Shown one piece after another: positions 44,223 to 52,633 of a stretch of DNA of 64,000 nucleotides (the first letter of the stretch is position 1; each line of letters begins with the position of its first letter). Under the pieces are notes generated by a model. It did no database searches and had not been told where the DNA came from. It was given only the letters and a program-made list of their open reading frames with translations. Made by a program: the position numbers and the translations under genes. Source of the DNA: Pontibacterium sinense (GTDB lineage: Bacteria > Pseudomonadota > Gammaproteobacteria > Pseudomonadales > Balneatricaceae); the NCBI RefSeq assembly GCF_015209595.1, contig NZ_JADEYS010000003.1:1-64000 (forward strand). The letters are read 5' to 3'.

Positions 44223-46055
44223 ATGCCTTCATCTTTTAATATGGATAACATGCCGTTCAACCTGCTGGACGAGCGTGAGAGTAACCTGCTGCGCCAGAAT
44301 CTGGATATCGGGTACTATCAAAAAGGTGAGGTGCTGTTAGCCGCGGGTACAGAGCCGGAAGGGGTGTTTATCATTCTGAAAGGCCGCGTGAGTGAAAGCG
44401 AGGCGGTGGAAGAAGGTCAGTCTGATCAGCAGCATCATGTATTTGTGCATTACACCAATGAAGATTACTTTGGTGCTTGGTCGGCTATTCGCGGTAAAGC
44501 AATTCATAACTTTATTGCTGAAGAAGAAACGATCTGTCATATCCTGCCCACCAAGATCCTTTTGGATCTGATGTCTTCAAACAGCCTTTTTGCAGATTAT
44601 TTTCAGCAAAACCTCTCGGCGAAATCTGAAATTGTTGCTCAGCATGGCGGCGATCAGGATATGGCTGAGTTTATGCTCGCCAAAGTGTCTAGTGGGGTTA
44701 TTCGTGAACCGCTGATCATATTGGAAGGTACGAGTATTGATGAGGCAACCCGTTTAATGCGGGAAAAGAAAGCGGATTGCATGTTGATAAAAAGAGGGAG
44801 TCGTTACGGTATTGTGACGGGGACCGATCTATTGGATGCAATCGTGGTCAATCGTATTTCTCTGGATGGTGATATCGCTGATGTGGCGAGCTACCGGCTG
44901 ATTACGATTGAACCCGAAGATTATATGTTTAATGCCCTGATTATCATGACGCAGCAACATATTGAGCGTGTCGTTGTTATGAAGGGGGATCAGCTTGAAG
45001 GGATTGTTGAGCTGACCGATGTATTGAGCTATTTCTCCAGTCATTCGCATGTGATCGGTTTACGTATTGAGCGTGCCCAGACGATCGAAGATCTGCATGA
45101 GGCTGCGGAAGGCCTGGATGATCTTATTAAGGCATTGGTTTCGCACGGTGTGAAAACGCGCTTTGCGATGGATCTGTTGGCTGCTATGAATGGCCGTATT
45201 ATGGCTAAGCTGTTCGATATTATGATTCCTGCTGATATGCAGCCACACGTATGCCTGGTAGTGATGGGGTCAGAGGGGCGCGGCGAGCAGATCATGAAGA
45301 CTGATCAGGATAATGCGATTATCCATCGTGATGGTCTGGTGTGGCCGGAGATGCAGGACAGGCTGAATGAATTCAGCAAGACGCTTATTGAATTCGGTTT
45401 CCCGCCTTGCCCGGGTAATATCATGGTGTCCAACCCTGAATGGGTGAAATCTCTGGGCGACTGGACACAGATGCTGGGTGATTGGGCCGAGAAGTGCGAT
45501 GGCGAAGCACTGATGAATTTGGCGATAGCGGTGGATGCCAAGCCGGTGGCGGGTAACCCTGCGATCTTCAAGGCGAGCCGTAACTGGTTTATGCGTTATC
45601 TTCGCAATAACGATGTCTTTTTCTCCCATTTTGCGCGAGCGACCATCGAGTTTGATACGCCTTTGACCTTCTTTGGGAATCTCAAAGAGAAGGGACAGTT
45701 GGATATTAAAAAGGGTGGGATTTTCCCTATCGTACATGGTGTTCGCACGCTAGCGCTTGAGCATAAGGTAAAAGCGACTAACACGTTTAAACGCATAGAA
45801 GCGCTGGTTGAGTTGGGCGAGATGCAGGATAAACACGGTCGTGAAATGACCGAAGCGCTGAGCTTGTTTATTCAGCTGCGTTTGCGTCAGCAGATTAAGC
45901 GTATGGATCAGTCTGATAGTGGCGTAGACCAAACGCCTAATATCATTGAGCTGGCCTGTTTGGATAAAATGGAACGAGACCTCTTGCGTGATGCCTTGCA
46001 TATCGTAAAAGGATTTAAGAAACATTTGACCCTACGCTACCACCTTGGGAGCTAA
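44223..46055 (+). CDS. cNMP-binding / CBS / DUF294 nucleotidyltransferase-like protein
   Basis: Cytoplasmic regulator-like protein of about 610 residues. N-terminal cyclic-nucleotide-binding-type jelly roll (about 15-130, GYYQKGEVLLAAGTEPEGVFIILKGRV), two CBS repeats (about 155-275, LEGTSIDEATRLMREKKADCMLI and IEPEDYMFNALIIMTQQHIERVVVMKGDQLEGIV), a DUF294 nucleotidyltransferase-like domain (VMGSEGRGEQIMKTDQDNAII) and a helical DUF294 C-terminal domain. This protein type commonly accompanies SSS/DUF4212 symporters and resembles GlnD-like adenylyltransferases; its target is unknown. GGGAG is 9 bases before ATG 44223; ATG 44217 is the alternative. Confidence 0.92.
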   Translation: MPSSFNMDNMPFNLLDERESNLLRQNLDIGYYQKGEVLLAAGTEPEGVFIILKGRVSESEAVEEGQSDQQHHVFVHYTNEDYFGAWSAIRGKAIHNFIAEEETICHILPTKILLDLMSSNSLFADYFQQNLSAKSEIVAQHGGDQDMAEFMLAKVSSGVIREPLIILEGTSIDEATRLMREKKADCMLIKRGSRYGIVTGTDLLDAIVVNRISLDGDIADVASYRLITIEPEDYMFNALIIMTQQHIERVVVMKGDQLEGIVELTDVLSYFSSHSHVIGLRIERAQTIEDLHEAAEGLDDLIKALVSHGVKTRFAMDLLAAMNGRIMAKLFDIMIPADMQPHVCLVVMGSEGRGEQIMKTDQDNAIIHRDGLVWPEMQDRLNEFSKTLIEFGFPPCPGNIMVSNPEWVKSLGDWTQMLGDWAEKCDGEALMNLAIAVDAKPVAGNPAIFKASRNWFMRYLRNNDVFFSHFARATIEFDTPLTFFGNLKEKGQLDIKKGGIFPIVHGVRTLALEHKVKATNTFKRIEALVELGEMQDKHGREMTEALSLFIQLRLRQQIKRMDQSDSGVDQTPNIIELACLDKMERDLLRDALHIVKGFKKHLTLRYHLGS

Positions 46056-46058
46056 ACG

Positions 46059-46688
46059 ATGATTATCCCAAGAACGATAAGAAGAATAAAAGAACGTTAC
46101 GATCATAAGGGCGGGCCGTATGCCCACCTCTTCGAATCCTATGAAGGTGATGAAGTGGTTTCGCTGGATTGCGAGACCACCAGTTTGGATGTAAAGCAGG
46201 GCGAAATACTGTCAATTGGCGCGGTTAAGATTAAAGGCAACCGTGTGATGACCAGTGATCGTCTGGATATTAAGCTGAAAGCGCCTGAATCGCTGACTGG
46301 TGATTCGATCAAAATTCACAAAATTCGCGCCAGTGATTTGAGTGAAGGGATTGAGCTGGAAGATGCGTTGGAGCAGGTGCTGGAGTTTGTCGGTAATCGC
46401 CCAATTTTAGGCTATTACGTTAACTACGATATTCGTATGTTAGATAAATTCATTCGCCCGAAATACGGTTTTAGTTTGCCTAATAAGGCGGTTGAGCTGT
46501 CCCATGTTTATCATGACATCATAAAGTGGCGATTTGTTGGCGGGAATGTGGACCTGCGATTTGATACGATATCTAAGTCACTTGATATACCAATGCTTGA
46601 GCGTCATACGGCGTTAGGTGATGCGATTACCGTTGCGCTGATGTATGTTCGCCTGAAACACGGTGAGCCGCCCGCCGTAAACTGTTAA
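46059..46688 (+). CDS. DnaQ-like 3'-5' exonuclease (DEDD family)
   Basis: 209 residues with the three exonuclease motifs: Exo I LDCETTSLD (Asp37, Glu39), Exo II ILGYYVNYDIRMLDKFI, and Exo III HTALGDAITVALMY. It resembles the epsilon-type proofreading fold and small accessory exonucleases that occur next to DUF294 proteins and SSS symporters in Pseudomonas relatives. It lies three bases after the DUF294 stop, so the two are surely one unit. Whether it acts on DNA, RNA or nucleotides is unknown. Confidence 0.9.
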   Translation: MIIPRTIRRIKERYDHKGGPYAHLFESYEGDEVVSLDCETTSLDVKQGEILSIGAVKIKGNRVMTSDRLDIKLKAPESLTGDSIKIHKIRASDLSEGIELEDALEQVLEFVGNRPILGYYVNYDIRMLDKFIRPKYGFSLPNKAVELSHVYHDIIKWRFVGGNVDLRFDTISKSLDIPMLERHTALGDAITVALMYVRLKHGEPPAVNC

Positions 46689-46716
46689 ACTCTCTATACG
46701 CAGCAACGTCAATTTT

Positions 46717-46741
46717 AAAGCGGGCCATTGGTCCGCTTTTT
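46717..46741 (+). terminator. Terminator after the exonuclease gene, overlapping the fliE promoter
   Basis: AAAGCGGGCC/GGTCCGCTTT (10 bp, one G-U) with a 3-base loop and T-run of five. The right half is also the -24/-12 promoter of fliE. Confidence 0.88.
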
Positions 46742-46744
46742 GCA
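46728..46744 (+). promoter_or_regulatory. Sigma-54 promoter of the fliE operon
   Basis: TTGGTCC, GCTT, TTTGCA: GG (46730-46731) and GC (46742-46743) are exactly 10 bases apart, with a strong TTTTTGCA -12 side. The -24 side deviates from TGGCAC at two positions. It lies about 130 bases before the fliE ATG. Confidence 0.75.
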
Positions 46745-46814
46745 TTTATATTCTGTAAAGGTGCTTTAAACGGTTGTTCATGCCAAATTTTTGTCGTAAT
46801 TTTGGCGTTATACG

Positions 46815-46842
46815 TTGAAGGCCCCTGTCTGTTACCTATAAT
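46815..46842 (+). promoter_or_regulatory. Candidate sigma-70 promoter of fliE
   Basis: TTGAAG at 46815-46820, 16 bases, then a perfect TATAAT at 46837-46842. It is 32 bases before the fliE ATG. It could give a basal level of fliEFGHIJ, if real. Confidence 0.5.
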
Positions 46843-46873
46843 GTCAATAAATTGCCGAAGTGCGGAGTGAGGA

Positions 46874-47227
46874 ATGGTCGATCGAGCTGATATCAACAAT
46901 GTGCTGATGCAGATGCGGGCGATCCAGTCACAGGCTCAGGGTGGCGCGGGTATTACCGCTGCTGCACCTATTGCGCCAAATCAGGCGGAACTAAAGACAG
47001 ACCGTACAGGCTTTGGTGATCTGCTGAAGCATGCAGTGGACAGCGTTAACGAAGTGCAGGGAACCGCCAAAAAACTGGCGACGGCGTATGAAAAGGGGGA
47101 TCCTACCGTGGATCTTCCTCAAGTAATGATTGAGGCGCAGAAAGCGTCGGTGTCGTTTCAGGCGATGACTCAGGTGCGTAACCGGTTGGTGAGCGCATAT
47201 GAAGATATTATGAAGATGCCGATCTGA
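46874..47227 (+). CDS. fliE: Flagellar hook-basal body adapter FliE
   Basis: Joins the MS ring to the rod and is the first exported rod-type substrate. 117 residues: poorly conserved N-terminus (MRAIQSQAQGG), then the conserved FGDLLKHAVDSVNEVQGTAKKLATAYEKGDPTVDLPQVMIEAQKASVSFQAMTQVRNRLVSAYEDIMKMPI ending. Length is typical (104 in E. coli). GTGAGG is upstream of the ATG. It is the first gene of fliEFGHIJ. Confidence 0.96.
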   Translation: MVDRADINNVLMQMRAIQSQAQGGAGITAAAPIAPNQAELKTDRTGFGDLLKHAVDSVNEVQGTAKKLATAYEKGDPTVDLPQVMIEAQKASVSFQAMTQVRNRLVSAYEDIMKMPI

Positions 47228-47255
47228 TCTGGCATCTTGTGGGTGCAAGTAAGTT

Positions 47256-48941
47256 ATGGCTGAAGGTATAACTGCAAGCGGAATGGATAAAGGTAGTACA
47301 GTACTTGGCTTTAATCGCCTGAGTATCTTCCGTCAGATTGGTCTGATGGTAGGACTCGCGGCGACGATTGCTATCGGCTTTGCAGTGGTATTGTGGTCTC
47401 AGTCACCGGACTATCGCGTGCTATTTAGTAATCTGGGTTACGCAGATGCGAACCAGGTGATCGAACAGCTGCGTTTATACAATGTGCCCTACAAGTTTGA
47501 TTCTGAAGGTCGAGCTATTCTAGTGCCACAAGAGAGTGTGCATCAGGCTCGTCTGAAGTTGGCTGCGGAAGGATTTACTGCGGATAAAACCGTTGGCTTT
47601 GAGCTATTAGATAAAGATCAGGGCATCGGTAGTAGCCAATTTATGGAAACAACCCGCTACCGACGAGGCTTGGAAGGGGAGTTGGCTCGAACGATTGCCA
47701 GTATGATCTCTGTGCGTAATGCCCGTGTGCACCTCGCTATCCCCAAAGACTCCGTGTTTATCCGTGACGAACGGAAGCCCTCCGCATCGGTATTTGTCGA
47801 GCTGTTTGCTGGTCGAAAACTAGAGCGTGATCAGGTGGCGGCAATTGCGAATTTGGTCGCGTCCAGTATTCCTGAACTGAGGTTTGAGGATGTCACGGTT
47901 GTTGATCAGCGCGGCCGCCTGTTGAATAGCCGAGATGTTGACACAGAGGCTGTTCTGGCCGCCAAACAGCTCGAATATACTCAGAAAATTGAAGAGCGTC
48001 TGCTAAACCGCGTCAACAGCATTTTGATGCCGGTTGTTGGTTCTGAGCGTTTTCGGGCGGAAGTATCTGCGGATATCGATTTTACGGCTGTTGAGCAAAC
48101 CGACGAAATCTATAACCCTGATTTGCCTGCCTTACGTAGTGAGCAGACAAACAAAGAAAGCCGTGTGGGTTCGTTGGCAGCGATGGGGATTCCCGGTGCG
48201 TTATCTAATCAGCCACCTGGTCCGACCGCAGTACCTGAAGAGGCTCGGGGAGCGGGTGTTATCGGGCAGCCAACACCTGAAACGAAACAGCCTGGGAGCA
48301 GTCGGGATCAGGCAACGCGAAATTATGAATTGGATCGCTCCATCAGCTATACCCGTCATCAGCAGGGGCGGGTACGCCGTTTGAGTGTTGCGGTGGTGGT
48401 TGATGATCTGTCCGGTATCGATCCGGCGACTGGCGCGCCGAATCGCACACCGTGGACAGAAAATGAACTGGAACGCTTACGTTTGCTGGTGCAGGATGCC
48501 GTCGGGTTCTCTGCCCGCCGTGGTGATAGTGTCAATGTGATTAACTCGCCATTTGTTGCCGCACAGAAGATGGATACGGAAGAGACACCGATCTGGCAGC
48601 AAGGTTGGGTGTGGGAAATTGTTAAGCAGGTGCTGGCCGCACTGTTTGTCTTGGTGCTGGTATTTGGTATTTTGCGACCGATATTGCGTAATCTTGCGGA
48701 TACCGGATCGGCAAGTAGTGTGGCTGGTCTAGGCGCGGCAGGTGATGTCGCAGCTGAGCTGGAAGGGTTGGATGCTGCAGGTATGGCGGCAGATCAGGTG
48801 ACGTTTGGTGCTGATGATGAGTTGCTCCCAACTCCGAATGAAAGCTTTGATTATCAGGTTAATGCTATTCGCAGTATGGTGGCGGAAGATCCTGCAAAAG
48901 TAGCGCAGGCGGTAAGACAGTGGATCGCGGAAGATGAGTGA
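47256..48941 (+). CDS. fliF: Flagellar MS-ring protein FliF
   Basis: Inner-membrane ring that carries the rod, C-ring and export gate. 561 residues: first membrane segment about 31-51 (IGLMVGLAATIAIGFAVVLWSQ), ring-building motifs (YRVLFSNLGYADANQVIEQL, RYRRGLEGELARTIASMISVRNARVHLAIPKDSVF), a periplasmic region, second membrane segment about 450-470 (LAALFVLVLVFGILRPI), and a C-terminal FliG-binding tail (NAIRSMVAEDPAKVAQAVRQWIAED). Length is normal (552 in E. coli). Its last 8 bases overlap fliG. Confidence 0.97.
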   Translation: MAEGITASGMDKGSTVLGFNRLSIFRQIGLMVGLAATIAIGFAVVLWSQSPDYRVLFSNLGYADANQVIEQLRLYNVPYKFDSEGRAILVPQESVHQARLKLAAEGFTADKTVGFELLDKDQGIGSSQFMETTRYRRGLEGELARTIASMISVRNARVHLAIPKDSVFIRDERKPSASVFVELFAGRKLERDQVAAIANLVASSIPELRFEDVTVVDQRGRLLNSRDVDTEAVLAAKQLEYTQKIEERLLNRVNSILMPVVGSERFRAEVSADIDFTAVEQTDEIYNPDLPALRSEQTNKESRVGSLAAMGIPGALSNQPPGPTAVPEEARGAGVIGQPTPETKQPGSSRDQATRNYELDRSISYTRHQQGRVRRLSVAVVVDDLSGIDPATGAPNRTPWTENELERLRLLVQDAVGFSARRGDSVNVINSPFVAAQKMDTEETPIWQQGWVWEIVKQVLAALFVLVLVFGILRPILRNLADTGSASSVAGLGAAGDVAAELEGLDAAGMAADQVTFGADDELLPTPNESFDYQVNAIRSMVAEDPAKVAQAVRQWIAEDE

Positions 48942-49950
48942 TGAAACCCTAGATGGTGAGCTGACAAACCTGGATAAGGCGGCGATTTTGCTGATCAGTC
49001 TGGGGGAATCTGATGCGGCGGAAATCCTGAAGCACTTAGGTCCGAAGCAGGTTCAGAGCATTGGTCAGGCAATGGCGGCGCTCGACAACATACCCCAAAG
49101 CAAAGTGGAATCTGTAGTGACGGATTTCCTGGGCTTGCTGGGCGATCAGACCGGCATCGGTATCAACAACGATGCCTATATCCGTGCGATGCTGAACGAA
49201 GCGTTGGGCGAGGAAAAGGCTAAAACGCTGCTTGATCGGATATTGATTAGCAAGAATACCTCTGGTTTGGATACACTGCGCTGGATGGAACCACGGCAAA
49301 TCGCCGAAATTATCCATTATGAGCACCCTCAGATTCAGGCCGTTATTATTTCCTACCTTGAGCCTGACGTTGCCGCGGCTGTGCTTTCGTTTTTTGACGA
49401 AAAAGTCCGTCTCGATATTGTCATGCGTGTTGCTTCCCTGGATAGCATCCAGCCGGTTGCGTTGCAGGAGTTAAACGACATTTTGGAACGTCAGCTTACC
49501 GGTGGAGGAGGAACCAATACAGTTTCCAATCTGGGTGGTGTGGAGTCTGCCGCGAGTATCATGAACTTCATCGACAGCAATATTGAAGCTGAGGTGATGG
49601 ATGGTATTAAGGAAGCCGACGAGATTATGGCGAATAAGATTTCGGACATGATGTTCGTCTTTGAGAATCTTATCGACGTGGAAGACCGAGGTATTCAGGC
49701 AATATTGCGTGAAGTCTCCACCGATGTATTGGTTCTGGCGCTCAAGGGGGCTGATACGGCTCTGCAGGAAAAAATATTTCGCAATATGTCTAAACGAGCC
49801 GCAGAACTGCTGCGGGATGATCTCGAAGCGAAAGGACCTGTGCGCGTTAGTGAAGTGGAAGAAGCGCAACGTGACGTACTATCTACTGCTCGCCGTTTGG
49901 CTGATGAAGGTGAGATCCTTCTGGGCGGTGGCGGCGATGAGATGATCTGA
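48934..49950 (+). CDS. fliG: Flagellar motor switch protein FliG
   Basis: C-ring protein that meets the stator and sets rotation direction. 338 residues: N-terminal domain (LTNLDKAAILLISLGESDAAEILKHL), middle domain with the EHPQ motif (HYEHPQIQAVIISYLEP) and C-terminal torque helix region (FVFENLIDVEDRGIQAILREVSTDVLVLALKGAD), with charged residues for stator contact. Length fits (331 in E. coli). It overlaps fliF by 8 bases and fliH by one. Confidence 0.97.
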   Translation: MSDETLDGELTNLDKAAILLISLGESDAAEILKHLGPKQVQSIGQAMAALDNIPQSKVESVVTDFLGLLGDQTGIGINNDAYIRAMLNEALGEEKAKTLLDRILISKNTSGLDTLRWMEPRQIAEIIHYEHPQIQAVIISYLEPDVAAAVLSFFDEKVRLDIVMRVASLDSIQPVALQELNDILERQLTGGGGTNTVSNLGGVESAASIMNFIDSNIEAEVMDGIKEADEIMANKISDMMFVFENLIDVEDRGIQAILREVSTDVLVLALKGADTALQEKIFRNMSKRAAELLRDDLEAKGPVRVSEVEEAQRDVLSTARRLADEGEILLGGGGDEMI

Positions 49951-50756
49951 TGAGTAATAAAAGCGGATCAGAGGGTGATGTACGAATCCGCTCTACCGAT
50001 GCGGTGGCGTTAACGCCTTGGACGTTGCCGGAAGTGTCTGGTGATCATCTTGTGGCACTTGAAACGAAAAGCCAGCCAAAGAAAAAGCCCGCTTTACCTG
50101 AAGCTGATCTGCGTGATGTTGGTTTAGCCCTTCAGCGTGAAAAAGCCCCTAAAGACGTTGTTACCGTATCTGAAGCTGAATCCATCCGTAAGGCTGCGCA
50201 TCAAGAGGGTCTATTGCAAGGATTGGTTGAAGGGCGAGAGCAGGGATATCCTGAAGGTTTAGAAAAAGGCTTGCTCGAAGGGAAAGAGCAAGGCTATCAG
50301 GATGCGCTGACCCAGGGGCAGGCTGAAATTGATCAGGCGGTCGCCAATCTGGCTGAAATGGTACAGGCACTGCACCAGCCATTGGCGCAGCAGGGACAAA
50401 CATTGGAGTCCTTAATCTCGGGTTTAGTGGTTAAGTTATCCCGTGCAGTCATCGATGTTGAGTTAAACACGCGCCCTGAAATTATACAAAATTCGATTCG
50501 TGATGCGCTTCAGCAGCTGCCACAGGGCGGCGGTGCGTTAACGATCGAGGTTTCACCCGCCGACTTACCGCATGTGGAGCCTATTGCGGGTCGCCTGTCT
50601 TTTCCTGTATCTGTTACTGCAGATGGTTCTATTTCTCCCGGCAGCTTCCGATTGCACACCAGTGATAGTTTGATCGAATCTGATATTCAACAGCAGTTTC
50701 AGCTGCTCTCTGAACAGCTTTTTGCTTCATTGACCCAACAGAATCCGGAGGCCTGA
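49950..50756 (+). CDS. fliH: Flagellar export regulator FliH
   Basis: Cytoplasmic stalk protein that holds the FliI ATPase and docks it to the C-ring. 268 residues with a proline/charged N-terminal part, a Glu/Gln/Gly-repeat helix ([30 protein letters not shown]) with the FliH-typical GxxxG spacing, and a C-terminal V-ATPase E-like domain. The start overlaps the fliG stop (TGATG). Length slightly above E. coli (235). Confidence 0.94.
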   Translation: MSNKSGSEGDVRIRSTDAVALTPWTLPEVSGDHLVALETKSQPKKKPALPEADLRDVGLALQREKAPKDVVTVSEAESIRKAAHQEGLLQGLVEGREQGYPEGLEKGLLEGKEQGYQDALTQGQAEIDQAVANLAEMVQALHQPLAQQGQTLESLISGLVVKLSRAVIDVELNTRPEIIQNSIRDALQQLPQGGGALTIEVSPADLPHVEPIAGRLSFPVSVTADGSISPGSFRLHTSDSLIESDIQQQFQLLSEQLFASLTQQNPEA

Positions 50757-52123
50757 TGGCTGACCTTCTGTCCCGTTTATCTCGCTGTGCGGATGTGACG
50801 CTCAAGCGACAGTCTCCTATTATCGAAGGACGTATTACCCGAATGATCGGCCTGACGCTGGAAGCTGTTGGGGTTCAGGCAGCTGTGGGTGACTGTTGTC
50901 GTATCGTGTTGAATGATAAGAGTGCGGTTGAAGCTGAAGTCGTTGGTTTTTCTGGCGATCGCTTATATTTGATGCCGCTTTATCCCATCGAGGGTCTGAA
51001 ACAGGGGGCTAAGGTTTACCCGTTGGCCGATTCAGGTCAGGTACCAGTTGGGGATGCGTTACTGGGGCGGGTGATCAACGGTATTGGCAATCCCATCGAC
51101 TCTCTCGGTGAGCTTAGAGACGTCGATGAGGTGTCGCTAGCGGGAGATATTATCAACCCATTATCTCGTGATCCGATCAAAGATACCTTGGATGTGGGTA
51201 TTCGGGCCATCAACTCCTTGCTAACCGTGGGGCGTGGTCAGCGTCTTGGCTTGTTTGCCGGCAGTGGTGTGGGTAAGTCGGTCCTATTAGGTATGATGAC
51301 GCGTTTTACCGAAGCCGAAATCGTCGTTGTGGGCCTGATCGGTGAGCGTGGTCGAGAAGTGAAAGAGTTCATCGAGCACAGCTTGGGCACCGAAGGATTG
51401 AAACGTTCGGTTGTTGTTGCTTCACCTGCGGACGATTCCCCTTTGATGCGTTTGCGGGCTGCTCAGTTAACAACGCGTATTGCTGAGCATTTTCGAGATC
51501 AGGGTAAAAACGTTTTATTGCTGATGGATTCTCTAACTCGCTACGCCCAGGCACAGCGAGAGATTGCTCTGGCTGTGGGGGAGCCGCCCGCGACGAAAGG
51601 TTATCCACCGTCGGTCTTTGCCAAAATTCCCAAGCTGGTCGAACGGGCAGGCAACGGTTTGCCCGGGGAAGGTTCAATTACTGCTTTCTATACAGTCCTG
51701 ACGGAAGGTGATGATCAGCAGGATCCCGTTGCGGATTCCGCGCGTGCGATTCTTGATGGGCATGTTGTATTGTCCCGACATCTCGCTGAACAGGGGCATT
51801 ATCCGGCGATTGATATCGAGGCATCGATCAGTCGAGCGATGCCGCAGATTATCCATCCTGATCATCTAAAGACCGCACTGCGCTTTAAGCAGCTATATTC
51901 AAAGTATCGGCAGAACGAAGATCTGATCTCTGTTGGTGCTTATGTGAGGGGCAGTGATCCTGATACGGATTTTGCAATGGAGCGAATGCCCGTTATGAAC
52001 GAGCTGTTGCGTCAGTCGATGTCTGACCCTATGCCGCTGCAGCCCTGTATTCAGCAACTTTCAATGGTATTAACACCGATGCCAAATGCGAATGCAAATC
52101 CAACGTCAGCTGTGGTGCAGTAA
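50756..52123 (+). CDS. fliI: Flagellum-specific export ATPase FliI
   Basis: Hexameric ATPase that unfolds and feeds export substrates. 455 residues: N-terminal beta domain (FliI type), Walker [12 protein letters not shown] (Lys174), Walker [36 protein letters not shown], catalytic [13 protein letters not shown], and the C-terminal helical domain. Length equals E. coli FliI (457). The start overlaps the fliH stop. Confidence 0.98.
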   Translation: MADLLSRLSRCADVTLKRQSPIIEGRITRMIGLTLEAVGVQAAVGDCCRIVLNDKSAVEAEVVGFSGDRLYLMPLYPIEGLKQGAKVYPLADSGQVPVGDALLGRVINGIGNPIDSLGELRDVDEVSLAGDIINPLSRDPIKDTLDVGIRAINSLLTVGRGQRLGLFAGSGVGKSVLLGMMTRFTEAEIVVVGLIGERGREVKEFIEHSLGTEGLKRSVVVASPADDSPLMRLRAAQLTTRIAEHFRDQGKNVLLLMDSLTRYAQAQREIALAVGEPPATKGYPPSVFAKIPKLVERAGNGLPGEGSITAFYTVLTEGDDQQDPVADSARAILDGHVVLSRHLAEQGHYPAIDIEASISRAMPQIIHPDHLKTALRFKQLYSKYRQNEDLISVGAYVRGSDPDTDFAMERMPVMNELLRQSMSDPMPLQPCIQQLSMVLTPMPNANANPTSAVVQ

Positions 52124-52567
52124 ATGGCAAAGCGATCTCAGCGCTTGAGAGTGGTGCTTGATCTTGCCGAGCGCAAGAAAAAACAGGCAGATCAGTTGCT
52201 GGCAGCCAGTCGGGCACGTGTGGAAAAGGATAAGCAGCAAATTGTACAGCTGGAAGCCTTTCTTGCCGATTATCAGCGTCAATATGAAGACGCGGGGCGT
52301 CAGGGATTTGGTATCTCGAAGCTTGAGGTCTATCAGTCCTTTATCCGTAAGATAGCGACGGCGTTAAACCAGCAAAAGAACGCACTGCGTATGAATGAAA
52401 ACGAGCTGTCTGCTGTTGAACGTCACTGGACTCAATGTTACGGCCAGGTTGTCGCAATGGATAAGCTGGTAGATAAGGCGCAGGATCAGGAGCGGAAGCT
52501 CGAAGATAAGAAGTTACAGCAGCAGCTTGACGAGCGTGCACAAATGATCAAATCAAACTTTATCTAA
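52124..52567 (+). CDS. fliJ: Flagellar export protein FliJ
   Basis: Coiled-coil stalk inside the FliI ring that also contacts FlhA. 147 residues, all helical (VVLDLAERKKKQADQLLAASRARVEKDKQQIVQLEAF, NQQKNALRMNENELSAVERHWTQCYGQV), same length as E. coli. It begins directly after the fliI stop and is the last gene of the fliE operon before a new sigma-54 promoter. Confidence 0.93.
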   Translation: MAKRSQRLRVVLDLAERKKKQADQLLAASRARVEKDKQQIVQLEAFLADYQRQYEDAGRQGFGISKLEVYQSFIRKIATALNQQKNALRMNENELSAVERHWTQCYGQVVAMDKLVDKAQDQERKLEDKKLQQQLDERAQMIKSNFI

Positions 52568-52568
52568 G

Positions 52569-52585
52569 TTGGCCTCCTTTTTGCT
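52569..52585 (+). promoter_or_regulatory. Sigma-54 promoter of the fliK operon
   Basis: TTGGCCT, CCTTT, TTGCT: GG (52571-52572) and GC (52583-52584) are 10 bases apart. The site begins at the fliJ stop, 49 bases before fliK. It would drive fliKLMNOPQR-flhB. Confidence 0.85.
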
Positions 52586-52594
52586 GGTTCTTGG

Positions 52595-52609
52595 TTGAGT
52601 AGTACTCAA
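52595..52609 (+). promoter_or_regulatory. Perfect 15-bp palindrome at the predicted fliK transcription start
   Basis: TTGAGTA, central G, TACTCAA: two 7-base arms. It covers the position about 12 bases after the -12 GC, where transcription should start. It could be an operator or the stem at the 5' end of the mRNA. Confidence 0.55.
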
Positions 52610-52633
52610 TGTTCTTCGTTTCAGGAGTGAAAA

